The position numbers were made by a program, and so were the translations under genes. Shown one piece after another: positions 53,420 through 63,443 of a stretch of DNA of 64,000 nucleotides. This DNA is from Candidatus Protochlamydia amoebophila UWE25 (lineage in GTDB: Bacteria > Chlamydiota > Chlamydiia > Chlamydiales > Parachlamydiaceae): NCBI RefSeq assembly GCF_000011565.2, contig NC_005861.2:1612001-1676000 (forward strand), read 5' to 3'. Within the stretch, counting starts at the first letter, position 1, and every line of letters begins with the position of its first letter. Under the pieces are notes generated by a model that searched no databases, had not been told where the DNA came from, and saw only the letters and a list, made by a program, of their open reading frames with translations.

Positions 53420-56400
53420 TTAAGTTTGAAGAAGTTCTAAAACTTCTTCCCAAGTCAATTTAGCCATCATATCCTCATCACGGCTAACCACTTCTTTAAC
53501 TAATCCTTTTTTGCGATTGTGAAGTTCTAAAATCTTTTCCTCAATTGTATTTAAAGTGATCAACTTATAAGAAGACACAGAATTTTTCTGTCCTAAACGA
53601 TGAACACGGTCGGTTGCTTGATTTTCGACAGCTGGATTCCACCACATGTCATAATGAATGACAGTATCGGCTCCGACTAAGTTAAGTCCAGATCCTCCGG
53701 CTTTTAAAGAAACTAAGAAGATAGGAATATTCGGATCTTCATTAAATTTCTTGACGATACTCAATCGGTTCTTACTTGAACCATCCAGATATTCAAATCG
53801 AATGCCTTGCTTCTCTAAATCCTCACGCATAATATTCAACATTCGAGTATATTGACTGAAAATAACTGTTTTATGCTTACTCTCCATCAAAGTTTGCAAC
53901 AATTCAAGAAGCATCTCATATTTAGAAGAATCCCCATTCTCTGGTCGATCTTTGGCAAAAATGGCTGGATGACAACAAATTTGTTTTAATCTTGTTAACG
54001 TCGCTAAAACATGAATTTGAACGCGCTCAAATCCTTCTTTTTTCACGAGCTGGGACAATTCCTCACGAGCAGAAGCCGCGTAAGAACGATAAAGTTCTTG
54101 TTGAATATTAGACAAATGACAGTGATAGACAATTTCCGAAACCGGTGGTAAATCATCTAGTACATCTTTTTTCATTCTTCTTAAAATAAATGGAGCCACC
54201 TTACGACGTAAATTATCCAGATTTTTACCCCCTTGCGATATTGTCGATTGTCGAATGTATTTTTCCACAAAACGATCGTAAGAACTGAGCAGTCCTGGCA
54301 TGAGAAAATCAAAAAGGCTCCATAATTCTTCTAAAGAGTTTTCTATAGGGGTACCCGTTAAAATCAAGCGATGAGCTGCTTGAATCATTTTGACTGATTG
54401 GGCATTTCGAGTGCCGCGATTCTTAATGTGTTGAGCTTCATCTAAGATGATATAGCCAAATGGAACTGTCTTATAAAATTCAATGTCTTTTTGAAGAAGG
54501 GTATAAGAAGTGATAATGACATCATAATAATCGAGATCATTTAAAAGTTTTTTCCTTTGGCTCGGATTCCCATCAACTGGCAAAACTTTTAGCTTAGGAT
54601 TAAATTTAGTAATCTCTTCCTGCCAATTATAAACTAAGGAAGTTGGGCATACAACAATCGAAGGCTGCTTCGGATGATCCATTTTATATTGCGTTAATGT
54701 AATAATGGCTTGGAGGGTTTTACCAAGTCCCATGTCATCAGCTAAAATCCCATTCAAATGCATGCCTCTTAATCGATTCAACCAGTGGATTCCATCAATT
54801 TGGTAGTTACGAAGAGATGCTTTAATCGATTTTGGTATCTCTCTTGAAGGGCAAGGAAGATTTCCTAACATTTGTTGTTGAATTTCTTTTAGTTTATCAG
54901 ACATGGAAAAATGAATTGGCAAATTAGCAAATTGTTCGATATCTAAACTAGCTAAACTCCAAAGTGGTCGTAATTCTTTATGTTCATCTAAACGATTAAT
55001 TCCCATTTCGTCGAAAATTTGAACAACAGGAGCAAGTTTTTCTAAATCTAAAATGAGAATTTTGTATGTTCCTTTTTCTTCAGTTTTAGATTTACGTTTA
55101 CTTCCTTTTTTGACTGACAATTCAATAAAAGCTCGTTTAGATGACAAACAATCCCAAAGCAAATCAACCGTCACATTATTTAAATAACCATCAACTTTGA
55201 CCTCGACTTCATACATGTCAATTCGATTCGATTCTTTTAAATTCAAATGAAATACGGAATTGTCATAGATGAATTGATCCAAGAGATTTTCAGGGCAGTT
55301 AAATTTCACTTGATCTTGGTGAGCGGGAATAACTTCTGTCATAAATTCGACAATTTTCTTATCATTTTTAGCACTATAAAGGCCCTGAGATGGATCATAA
55401 ACGAAATCTTGAAATAGAAGATCAATAATTTTTTGTTCTTCTGTCAGATTGCGTGCTAAAATCCCTTCAGGAGTCACAAAAGTGGAAATATGAGATACTT
55501 TTAATTGAGAAGAAGCTGCTGGAACCTTGACACCTCCATAGACAAAATTTAAAGAAGCTTCTAATTCTCCGTCTAAATATTGAATATCGCATTCTGCTGC
55601 TACTTTTTCGACAAAAGGAAGTGTCACAAACCGCTCGATCATTTCTTTATTAGCAATCTCTGCAAAACGAGAAAGCTCTGTCATAGAATTTTCCACAAAA
55701 GTACCAAATAATGGTTCCGGAATCGTCATATCTCGGATAGAAGGTAAGTTGCGTAAATGTTTTCTTTTTATCAAAGGTTGAAAACGATAATAGGTATTCC
55801 CGTGAATCATACCTGGTTTTGCACATTCAAATAATATCGCTTCATCACAATCGATAACCGCTTCATTTTGTAGGACAATTTTTGGTTTCAATAACACTTT
55901 TGGTGCATTAACTTCTAAATAGTTTAATTCAAATCTTAGAAGTGCTGGACTAATTGCTAATCGAAGAGGTTCTTCTAAAGTACCGCGATACATGCAAGGC
56001 ATCGGATAAAGCTCTGTTTCTAAATCATTCAAAGAGCCTGCTAAAGCAAACTTTGATTCAGCAATCCCATAAGAAACAGCTAGTAGGGTTCCAAAAGCTT
56101 CCGTATCAATAAATGCCGATCTTTGTTGCTTATCTCCTTTATCAATAAATCTGGCAAAATCAATAATCAGCTTGAGAACTTCTGAACTGGCTTCATCAAA
56201 AGAGCTAAGTGAAAAAAAGTATCTTTTATTACCAATGTATAGAGCTTCATTATAACGAATAGCATCGATAAAAAGTTTAATTTGAGAGATATTTAAAGCT
56301 TTTGAGCGAAAAGGGAGACGTAGCGCTAATTGAATTTCAACTTGTTCCGTCATTTTCTGAGGGTTTAAAAAGATCACAGCCAATTCCGCCTTATCTTGGA

Positions 56401-56905
56401 TAATCTCTTCCTCAGGAAGAAAAAATGAAGATTGCCCTAAAACCTGAGAAGCATTGATATATTCTGCTAAAAGTTCTTTTTGGAATTTCTTACCTTGCCT
56501 CGCATGCTCTTTAGTTTCTGCTTCTTTAAATGTTTCTCTCAAGTTTTCTTTTTCTTGGTCATCAACACTGACATCTTTTTCTAAATCTGTTTCTTTAGAA
56601 TAAGCAACAAGGATTTCATTAAAATGAGCTTCTAAATAAAACAAAACAGCTGCTAAGTGTTGACAATCATATTTATAAGTGCAGTCGCAATCGGAATCAA
56701 TAATCACTGATTCATTTCTATCAATTTCAAGCTCTGATTCATACGAATTATCGAAACTCCCCATCACGCGACAGCTCAATCGCACTACATCGGGTTTCAA
56801 GTTTAAAATTTTAACAGAAACGACCATTCCTTTATCTTGAAGTGTTTTCCCTTCTTTAATAACGGAGGGTGAAAAATCGTGTTTTAGCTTTCGAAAATTT
56901 AACAT
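53420..56905 (-). CDS. SWI2/SNF2-family helicase with N-terminal SWIM zinc finger
   Basis: 1161 residues. A SWIM-type C-x-C-x-n-C-x-H finger lies near residue 70 (SDCDCTYKYDCQHLAAVL). The C-terminal half is a complete SNF2 ATPase: motif I LADDMGLGKTLQAI, II LDEAQHIKNRGT, III LTGTPIENSLEELWSLFDF, then the second lobe with VFSQYTRMLNIM, FLVSLKAGGSGLNLVGADTVIHYDMWWNPAVENQA and motif VI TDRVHRLGQ. These proteins translocate on DNA and remodel bound proteins; the bacterial role is often RNA polymerase recycling or chromatin-like remodelling. Position between mreB and tig is the conserved chlamydial order. Confidence 0.95.
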   Translation of the reverse strand: MLNFRKLKHDFSPSVIKEGKTLQDKGMVVSVKILNLKPDVVRLSCRVMGSFDNSYESELEIDRNESVIIDSDCDCTYKYDCQHLAAVLFYLEAHFNEILVAYSKETDLEKDVSVDDQEKENLRETFKEAETKEHARQGKKFQKELLAEYINASQVLGQSSFFLPEEEIIQDKAELAVIFLNPQKMTEQVEIQLALRLPFRSKALNISQIKLFIDAIRYNEALYIGNKRYFFSLSSFDEASSEVLKLIIDFARFIDKGDKQQRSAFIDTEAFGTLLAVSYGIAESKFALAGSLNDLETELYPMPCMYRGTLEEPLRLAISPALLRFELNYLEVNAPKVLLKPKIVLQNEAVIDCDEAILFECAKPGMIHGNTYYRFQPLIKRKHLRNLPSIRDMTIPEPLFGTFVENSMTELSRFAEIANKEMIERFVTLPFVEKVAAECDIQYLDGELEASLNFVYGGVKVPAASSQLKVSHISTFVTPEGILARNLTEEQKIIDLLFQDFVYDPSQGLYSAKNDKKIVEFMTEVIPAHQDQVKFNCPENLLDQFIYDNSVFHLNLKESNRIDMYEVEVKVDGYLNNVTVDLLWDCLSSKRAFIELSVKKGSKRKSKTEEKGTYKILILDLEKLAPVVQIFDEMGINRLDEHKELRPLWSLASLDIEQFANLPIHFSMSDKLKEIQQQMLGNLPCPSREIPKSIKASLRNYQIDGIHWLNRLRGMHLNGILADDMGLGKTLQAIITLTQYKMDHPKQPSIVVCPTSLVYNWQEEITKFNPKLKVLPVDGNPSQRKKLLNDLDYYDVIITSYTLLQKDIEFYKTVPFGYIILDEAQHIKNRGTRNAQSVKMIQAAHRLILTGTPIENSLEELWSLFDFLMPGLLSSYDRFVEKYIRQSTISQGGKNLDNLRRKVAPFILRRMKKDVLDDLPPVSEIVYHCHLSNIQQELYRSYAASAREELSQLVKKEGFERVQIHVLATLTRLKQICCHPAIFAKDRPENGDSSKYEMLLELLQTLMESKHKTVIFSQYTRMLNIMREDLEKQGIRFEYLDGSSKNRLSIVKKFNEDPNIPIFLVSLKAGGSGLNLVGADTVIHYDMWWNPAVENQATDRVHRLGQKNSVSSYKLITLNTIEEKILELHNRKKGLVKEVVSRDEDMMAKLTWEEVLELLQT

Positions 56906-57264
56906 ATGTGATTATCTCAATTTGTAACTCATTTTAAACATAAACAGGTGACAAAAACAAAATTTTTTGCTTCTTATTCCTCTTCGCATATTTAAGTTGA
57001 GTTTGTAAATTAGTACTAAAAAAGCATTTTCTTGATGGAAGCTCGTTATTAGCGAAAAAGCATTAAATATGCGAACAAAAATTTATATTTTCCTTTTTCC
57101 TCTCTGTAATTTTCCAAGAATAATGAATTAAATTTGGCTTAATTGGTCTATTTTTTGAAAATTTTTAAAAAGACTTTTTACTTGCCGAAAAAAGCTTACC
57201 TTTTTATATTATGCGTTCCACATGAGACTTATGTTTAATTTAAACTGAATTTTATTAAGAATCT
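56906..57264. other. Divergent promoter region, SNF2 gene / tRNA-Gly
   Basis: Non-coding; carries the tRNA promoter at 57182-57210. Confidence 0.5.
57182..57210 (+). promoter_or_regulatory. Probable promoter of the tRNA-Gly/tig unit
   Basis: TTGCCG (57182-57187), 17-base spacer, TATATT (57205-57210), followed by GC-rich ATGCG; the first tRNA begins about 48 bases after the expected start site. Confidence 0.5.
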
Positions 57265-57336
57265 GCGGGTGTAGCTCAGTGGTAGAGCATCACGTTGCCA
57301 ACGTGAGAGTCGTGAGTTCGAATCTCATCACCCGCT
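57265..57336 (+). tRNA. tRNA-Gly(GCC), copy 1
   Basis: Cloverleaf visible: acceptor GCGGGTG/CACCCGC with discriminator T, D-arm GCTC-AGTGGTA-GAGC, anticodon arm TCACG-TTGCCAA-CGTGA with anticodon GCC, T-arm GTGAG-TTCGAAT-CTCAT. No CCA encoded. Confidence 0.97.
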
Positions 57337-57424
57337 AAAAGTCAAGATCGCATCATACTTGTGATCTTTTTTGAAGCAAATTTAAGCTAGTTCAGCTAAA
57401 TTTGTTCACATCTATTAATGACAT

Positions 57425-57496
57425 GCGGGTGTAGCTCAGTGGTAGAGCATCACGTTGCCAACGTGAGAGTCGTGAGTTCGAATCTCATCACCCGCT
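57425..57496 (+). tRNA. tRNA-Gly(GCC), copy 2, identical to copy 1
   Basis: Same 72 bases as copy 1 with an 88-base unrelated spacer between. It ends 30 bases before the tig start, so the tRNAs and tig may share a transcript. Confidence 0.97.
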
Positions 57497-57526
57497 TTTA
57501 TAAGATCTATAGCAAAGAGGTTTTCC

Positions 57527-58834
57527 GTGTCAAATCAAGAGACTGAAGCTGGTTCAAAAACCATTAGTAATGATAATCTTAACGTTCAGATTACCCGAGG
57601 CACCCATTGTCAAGTCAAATTTGACATCACAGTAAAACCTGAAGCCGTTGTCGCTGCTTATCAAAAAGCTTTGAAAACGATCAATAAAGAAATCAATATT
57701 CCAGGATTTCGGAAGGGAAAAGCTCCTCAGCAATTAATCCTAGAAAAATATGGGTCTAACGTTCAAAAAGAATGTGTTGATATCGTCTTACAAACTGGAT
57801 TCAATGATGCTTTACAACTCACTCATATCCACCCATTAAAAGACGGCCATATAAAACGCCCTATCGTGCACTATTGCACTCAAGAAAAAGGAGCCCATTT
57901 TGTTTTAGAGTTTGAAGCACGTCCCACTATCCCCTCTGTTCAACCACAAGAATTACATTTACACCACCAAGCTCCTGTACAGGTGACAGACGAAGAACGA
58001 AAGAATGCTCTTGACCAAGTTCTTTTACAATTTACGACCTATCAACCAATTGAAGATCGTCCTGTTCAGGAAGGAGATTTTATCAATGTTGATGTCACAA
58101 TTTTAGAAGAAACACCTCGTCTCATTATCGACAATCAACGCACTCAAGTTAATCAATCTGGCTTACCTTCTTGGATACAAGAAAAAGTCATTGGATTAAA
58201 TGCGGGAGCTAGCGCTGAAGGAATGACTCAGCCTAACGAAAAATTTCCGGATCCAGATTTTAAATCTGTTCCTTTTCGTGTAACTGTAAAAACGATATGG
58301 CAAGGAAACATGCCTGCGATTGATGACGAATTAGCTAAAAAAGTAGGTTTACAAACCGTTGATGAGTTATATCAAAAATTAAACGAACGTTTAGAACAAG
58401 AAGCTCAAGAAGATATTTATAAACAACACATTCATCATTTAGAAGATCAGCTTATCGAAAAATATCCCTTCGATCTTCCCCTTTCTTATATCGAATCCAA
58501 TAAACAGGCACGTTTAGATGACTACTTGAAGCAATTAGGTCAAGAAAGTCAGCTTCCTCAAAATTACGAAGAAATTGAGAAAATGATCGAAAATAGCACG
58601 ATACGAGGTCTTCAACTTTACTTCCTACTCCGTCGTGTGGCGGCAGATAACAAACTTGAAGTCTCGGAAGAAGAAGTTTCTCAAGAATTATCAAAGCAAA
58701 TTGCTCTTATTCCTAGCGGAAAAAGTCAAATTGATATTTATGGTGATAAATCGAAATTGCGTGAGCAGCTTTATAATTTAGCGTTAGATCGCAAAATTAA
58801 AAAATTCTTACTAGATCAAGCACAATGGGTTTAA
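57527..58834 (+). CDS. tig: Trigger factor
   Basis: 435 residues. The ribosome-binding N-terminal domain has the signature GFRKGKAPQQLI, followed by a PPIase-like domain (about 175-260, EGDFINVDVTI) and the helical C-terminal chaperone arms. The start is GTG at 57527, with AAAGAGG six bases upstream. It binds nascent chains at the ribosome exit tunnel. It is upstream of clpP and clpX, the same order as in E. coli and Chlamydia. Confidence 0.96.
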   Translation: MSNQETEAGSKTISNDNLNVQITRGTHCQVKFDITVKPEAVVAAYQKALKTINKEINIPGFRKGKAPQQLILEKYGSNVQKECVDIVLQTGFNDALQLTHIHPLKDGHIKRPIVHYCTQEKGAHFVLEFEARPTIPSVQPQELHLHHQAPVQVTDEERKNALDQVLLQFTTYQPIEDRPVQEGDFINVDVTILEETPRLIIDNQRTQVNQSGLPSWIQEKVIGLNAGASAEGMTQPNEKFPDPDFKSVPFRVTVKTIWQGNMPAIDDELAKKVGLQTVDELYQKLNERLEQEAQEDIYKQHIHHLEDQLIEKYPFDLPLSYIESNKQARLDDYLKQLGQESQLPQNYEEIEKMIENSTIRGLQLYFLLRRVAADNKLEVSEEEVSQELSKQIALIPSGKSQIDIYGDKSKLREQLYNLALDRKIKKFLLDQAQWV

Positions 58835-59271
58835 TTATTAATTAAATTTTAGATACTGATTTAGGCAGGAAAATTTAAACGCAAAACTGGAAAAATCTAA
58901 ATAGGAACCATTTGAAAAATGCAAATTGACTAAATTTAATCAATCAAATTTTTCAAATGATTTAAAATTAAGAGGTATTTTTACCTTGATAAAAACGTAC
59001 AAGTAAACTGGAAAGGAAATTTAGAAAAAACTGCATAAACTTTAATTTGCTTAGACATCGCCTGTTTTTTTAAAGAAAATCACCAATTCTATTTTTTTTA
59101 AAGCTAATGATTTTTAATAGGTGCTATTTTTCAGATAAATTCACCATCAACTTGATAAATTCACCCAAATCTTTTATTGTTTGGCAATCATATACATCGT
59201 AGATGATTGAACAGTTGTTAAAAACACATTCAATACTTATCTGAAGCTAATGATTTTAATTGAGGATTCAT
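58835..59271. other. Gap between tig and clpP
   Basis: Non-coding; contains imperfect direct repeats AAGCTAATGATTTTTAAT (59101) and AAGCTAATGATTTTAATT (59244), the second overlapping the clpP leader. No CIRCE or other known regulator site was seen. Confidence 0.5.
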
Positions 59272-59895
59272 ATGTCACACTCTTCTCATCCAAGACCTGA
59301 AATGTCTTTAACTCCTTACGTTATTGAAGATACAGGCCGTGGCGAACGTTCCATGGATATTTACTCTCGTTTACTTAAAGACCGCATTATTTTTATTGGA
59401 ACTGAAATCACGGATCAAGTAGCAAACGTTGTTGTAGCTCAACTACTTTTTTTGAAAATGGAAGATCCTAAGAAAGATGTTCATATTTATATTAACTCTT
59501 TAGGTGGATATATCACTTCAGGCCTTGCGATCTATGATACTATGCAATACCTTGGATGTGACATCAATACCTATTGTATTGGGCAAGCAGCCTCGATGGG
59601 AGCCTTACTTTTGACTGCCGGAACAAAAGGTAAGCGATTTGCTTTACCAAACAGCCGTATCATGATTCACCAACCTTATGGTGGTGTCGGTGGAACTTCT
59701 GCCGATGTTGCATTGCAAGCTAAAGAAATTCTCGAATTGAAGAAAAGATTAAATCATATCATGGCTGATAGCACAAGACAGCCTTTAGAAAAAATTGCTG
59801 CGGATTCTGAGAGAGATTTTTACATGAGTGCTGTGGAAGCTAAAGATTATGGCCTAATTGATGAAGTTGTCGTCCCCAAAAAAAAGACAACATGA
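59272..59895 (+). CDS. clpP: ATP-dependent Clp protease proteolytic subunit
   Basis: 207 residues from the ATG at 59272 (AGGA at 59264-59267; the TTG at 59260 is rejected). Catalytic blocks: [19 protein letters not shown] (Ser), [11 protein letters not shown] (His) and the Asp in the C-terminal [17 protein letters not shown] part. It forms the tetradecameric protease barrel fed by ClpX. In chlamydiae two clpP genes are usual; this position next to clpX corresponds to clpP2 of Chlamydia. Confidence 0.96.
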
Positions 59896-60073
59896 TAGAA
59901 TTTACCTAGGGTGTATAAAACTGAAAACAAAATTTGATCTTCTTTCTCAAAAGCAAGTTTTAGAAATCCTCAAACTTGCTTTAAATAAAAACTCTACGGC
60001 TGTCTTTGAGATCGACTGCTCTCTACATAAATTTAAATACACCGCTCCAAATGAAGCTCTTTCTTTTATATGA
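59858..60073 (+). CDS. Possible small protein between clpP and clpX
   Basis: A 71-codon frame overlapping the clpP 3' end by 38 bases. The part after clpP ([39 protein letters not shown]) reads like a real helical-strand protein rather than random AT-rich translation. However, no good start codon with a ribosome binding site is seen downstream of the clpP stop. Could be a translationally coupled small gene or chance. Confidence 0.3.
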
Positions 60074-60133
60074 ATACATTAAACGATAAATACAAAGAGT
60101 TTAATTTTTAACCTTTAGATAAAGTAATCACCC

Positions 60134-61375
60134 ATGAGTAAAAAGTCTTTAACAAAAGAACTTGCTAGCTGCTCTTTCTGTGGCAGAACTGAAGAGGCCG
60201 TTGAAAAACTCATTTCAGGACCTAATGTATATATTTGTGATAAATGTGTACGATTATGCACAGGAATTTTAGATAAAAAAGCTCCTTCCACTTATGAATT
60301 TAAAATTCTCAAGCCTAAAGAAATCAAAGAGAAGCTCGACGAGTACATTATCGGTCAAGAAAACGCAAAAAAAACTATTTCAGTAGGTGTCTACAACCAC
60401 TACAAAAGAATCCGGTCTAAAAATAAAGAAGCAGATGGAATTGAATTTAGCAAATCTAATGTTTTACTTTTCGGCCCAACAGGATCAGGTAAAACCTTGA
60501 TCGCAAAGACTTTAGCTTCTATTTTAGATGTTCCTTTTACCATTGCAGATGCCACGACATTAACAGAAGCAGGCTATGTCGGCGAAGATGTGGAAAACAT
60601 TATCTTACGCCTCTTGCAAGCAGCTGATTACGATGTAGCCAAGGCTGAACAAGGAATCATTTATATTGATGAAATTGATAAAATCAATCGAACAACCGCA
60701 AATGTATCAATTACTCGGGATGTGTCTGGAGAAGGAGTTCAGCAAGCATTACTCAAAATTGTTGAAGGAACAATTGCTAATGTCCCTCCTAAAGGAGGTC
60801 GTAAGCACCCAAATCAAGAGTATATTAAAGTGAATACAGAAAATATTCTCTTTATTGTAGGTGGTGCTTTTGTTAATTTAGAAAAAATTATTGCAAAAAG
60901 GTTAGGACGAAATACAATTGGTTTTGATGGAAGCAATCGAGAAGTTGTTGACCCAACTCAAAAAAGTTTACTACTTTCCAAAGTCGAACCTGAAGACCTT
61001 ATTCAATTTGGAATGATCCCTGAGTTCGTCGGCCGATTTAATAGCATCGCGAATTGTAATGAGTTGCAATTGCCTGATTTAATTAATATTTTAACAGAGC
61101 CAAAAAATGCTTTTATTAAGCAATTTATAGCTATGTTTGAAGCCGAAGGGGTGAAACTCCAATTTACAGAAGATGCACTAGCTGCTATTGCTCAACAAGC
61201 AATTGAAGCAGGGACAGGGGCTAGAGCTTTGCGTCTCATTTTAGAAAACTTGATGCGCGAATTAATGTATGAAATTCCTTCCGATGAAACAATCAGTGAA
61301 ATTCTAATTGAAAAAGAAACAGTTACAGAGAAAAAACCTCCTATTATTAAACGACATGATCAAAAAATAGCTTAA
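60134..61375 (+). CDS. clpX: Clp protease ATP-binding subunit ClpX
   Basis: 413 residues. The N-terminal C4 zinc-binding domain is CSFCGRTE...[10 protein letters not shown]. The AAA+ domain has Walker A GPTGSGKT, the substrate pore loop GYVGEDVE, Walker [10 protein letters not shown], and sensor motifs with [10 protein letters not shown] and [11 protein letters not shown]-type ClpP-binding loop: NTIGFDGSN (about 255-263). Unfolds substrates and feeds ClpP. Directly downstream of clpP. Confidence 0.98.
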   Translation: MSKKSLTKELASCSFCGRTEEAVEKLISGPNVYICDKCVRLCTGILDKKAPSTYEFKILKPKEIKEKLDEYIIGQENAKKTISVGVYNHYKRIRSKNKEADGIEFSKSNVLLFGPTGSGKTLIAKTLASILDVPFTIADATTLTEAGYVGEDVENIILRLLQAADYDVAKAEQGIIYIDEIDKINRTTANVSITRDVSGEGVQQALLKIVEGTIANVPPKGGRKHPNQEYIKVNTENILFIVGGAFVNLEKIIAKRLGRNTIGFDGSNREVVDPTQKSLLLSKVEPEDLIQFGMIPEFVGRFNSIANCNELQLPDLINILTEPKNAFIKQFIAMFEAEGVKLQFTEDALAAIAQQAIEAGTGARALRLILENLMRELMYEIPSDETISEILIEKETVTEKKPPIIKRHDQKIA

Positions 61376-61388
61376 CCGTTTTTCCTGG

Positions 61389-61407
61389 CGCTGGATATAA
61401 TCCAGCG
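61389..61407 (+). terminator. Short hairpin after clpX
   Basis: CGCTGGA-TATAA-TCCAGCG, a perfect 7-bp stem 13 bases after the clpX stop; the trailing TTCCTTA is only weakly T-rich. Confidence 0.4.
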
Positions 61408-61425
61408 TTCCTTAAAAAAGTGATC

Positions 61426-62319
61426 ATGACACCCTCTTTTTCAATTAAAAAAATTCCTTTCTCTTCCATCCCTTCTTACCTGATTGCTCCTGCTACCCTT
61501 CCCTTTTTCAACCAATTTTCCGCACAGGAGGGATACCTTGTCGCCTGCGCCGCTTTTATAGAAAATGAAATGGTAGGATGCGCAGTAGCTCAAGTATTTT
61601 TTATCAATCAAACAGCACAACTATACTCTTTATTTGTCAAAGAAAAATTTAGAAAACAGGGACTTGGGCTTGCTCTTTTTCAATTTCTAGAAAACAATCT
61701 CAAACAAGAAAATAAGATATATGCCTTTGGCTTTGAATACGAAAAAAATGATCTATTTACCCCCGCCATAGAAAAAATTCTGTCTTATCAACAGTGGCTT
61801 CCACCCAAACTTTATCTGGTTCGTTGCCATTTTGATGCTTATACTTTCGATCCACCTTGGATTCATTTACCCACTCGTTTACCATCGACATTCAAACTTT
61901 TTAGTTGGCAGGAACTCACTCTTAAAGAGAAAGAATATATTCAATATAAGGCAGAGCAAGGACAATTCTTACCTAGTCTTTCGCCTTTTAAAGAAGAGGA
62001 GCACGTTCATTTAGGAACTAGTGTAGGCCTACGCTATTTGGACACCATTATTGGATGGTGTATCACTCATTCTGATAACCTTAACACCATCCGGTATAAT
62101 ACTCTTTACATCGACCATGCATTTTTACATTCTGGGTATGGAATACAAATCCTTAATGAGTCTATCCGCAGACACAAACGTTTACCCATTCCACAAGCTA
62201 TTTTTGAAGCAAATATTGAAGAAATCGATCGCTCATGGCTTCGTTTCATAAAAAAACGACTGATTCCTCTTTCTTATCGTGTAGAAAGACTCAAATGGGC
62301 TTTTAATAGCTACGTTTAA
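61426..62319 (+). CDS. Two-domain GNAT-like acetyltransferase, paralog A
   Basis: 297 residues from the ATG at 61426 (an upstream in-frame GTG is less likely). The N-terminal half carries the GNAT core: ACAAFIENEMVGCAVAQVF, then LYSLFVKEKFRKQGLGLALFQFLE (motif A acetyl-CoA loop R-K-Q-G-L-G). The C-terminal half looks like a second, degenerate GNAT lobe (GTSVGLRYLDTIIGWCITH, LHSGYGIQILNESIRRH, FIKKRLIPL). The convergent neighbour is colinear with it over the full length. Substrate unknown; not part of the clpX transcript with certainty. Confidence 0.82.
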   Translation: MTPSFSIKKIPFSSIPSYLIAPATLPFFNQFSAQEGYLVACAAFIENEMVGCAVAQVFFINQTAQLYSLFVKEKFRKQGLGLALFQFLENNLKQENKIYAFGFEYEKNDLFTPAIEKILSYQQWLPPKLYLVRCHFDAYTFDPPWIHLPTRLPSTFKLFSWQELTLKEKEYIQYKAEQGQFLPSLSPFKEEEHVHLGTSVGLRYLDTIIGWCITHSDNLNTIRYNTLYIDHAFLHSGYGIQILNESIRRHKRLPIPQAIFEANIEEIDRSWLRFIKKRLIPLSYRVERLKWAFNSYV

Positions 62320-62323
62320 GTCT

Positions 62324-63247
62324 TTAAAACAAAATATTTTCATTATAGAATTTCACGACCCATTTTTTTTTACTAACTTTAATGGCATGAGGGAGGAGTC
62401 GTTTTTCTATAAAACGAGCCCACGTAGAATTGATTTGTTCAGGTCGCACTTCAAATAAAGCTAATGGAATAGGATCTTCTCCATGCATCAATTGGTCATG
62501 TAATTTGATAGACTCAATTAATAACTGAATTCCATAACCAAAACGTTGCAAGTTTTTTTGTACGTATAAAATGGAATAACGAAGAGTATTTTCTAAACGA
62601 TGAGTTACACACCAACCTATAAGCTGGGATTTATAGCGCAAACCCACACTAGTTCGATATTCAATTTTTTCTTCTCCGCGGAATGGCCAAAGTAAAGGAG
62701 GAATTTCATTGTTTTGCTTCATTTCTTGGAGAATGGAATGATCTTTGTCTGTTAAATCACTCCATTTAAAAAATTCTATGGTCTCTAAAGGGCGAAAGGG
62801 TAAATAAAGCCAGGAAGGATCAAATTGATAACTGTCAAAATAGTAACGAATTAAGTAAGGCTGAGGCACATGCCAGTTTTTTTGTCTTGCCAAAATTTTC
62901 TCAATGATGAGAGATTCTGGAAATAGGTCTTCATATTCAAAACCGACTGCCACCATTTTTTTTTCTTTTACTAAGAGATCGACTAAGTGTTCGAATAAAG
63001 TTTGTCCAACCTTTTGTTTTCTAAAAGGTTCTTGAACGAATAAAGAAAAAATTTGAGCTGTTTGATTTTTAAATAGTTGAGCAAAAATAAATCCAATTTT
63101 TTGTTCCTCAAAACATGCTTCAATACCTATATAATTGTTTTTTTGTTTTAAATGATTTCTTGCTATGGGAATTGTTAAAACTTGATAGTTCAATAATTCA
63201 GAATGGTTTTGTTGAGAAAATATAATTATATTGTATTTGATATTCAT
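62324..63247 (-). CDS. Two-domain GNAT-like acetyltransferase, paralog B
   Basis: 307 residues. Same plan as its convergent neighbour: the N-terminal GNAT core has GFIFAQLFKNQTAQIFSLFV and EPFRKQKVGQTLFEHL (motif A with R-K-Q-K-V-G), and the C-terminal lobe has RTSVGLRYKSQLIGWCVTH, LQRFGYGIQLLIESIKLH and FIEKRLLPH. Stops of the two genes are only four bases apart, tail to tail, so they arose by inverted duplication of one gene. The substrate is unknown. Confidence 0.8.
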   Translation of the reverse strand: MNIKYNIIIFSQQNHSELLNYQVLTIPIARNHLKQKNNYIGIEACFEEQKIGFIFAQLFKNQTAQIFSLFVQEPFRKQKVGQTLFEHLVDLLVKEKKMVAVGFEYEDLFPESLIIEKILARQKNWHVPQPYLIRYYFDSYQFDPSWLYLPFRPLETIEFFKWSDLTDKDHSILQEMKQNNEIPPLLWPFRGEEKIEYRTSVGLRYKSQLIGWCVTHRLENTLRYSILYVQKNLQRFGYGIQLLIESIKLHDQLMHGEDPIPLALFEVRPEQINSTWARFIEKRLLPHAIKVSKKKWVVKFYNENILF

Positions 63248-63443
63248 AATTTTATTAAATATTAATATTTTTATTTATTTTTACACAACTAACTAAAATA
63301 AAATTAATTCTATGTTAAAATAAAAATAAGCGCATAGAATTATTATTATTTCTGACAATTAATTAACTTTATTACTCGTTCATAATAGACATTGTTTTTG
63401 ATTGGCGAGGAAAATCTGAGACACATACACAAGGAGAATGGTC

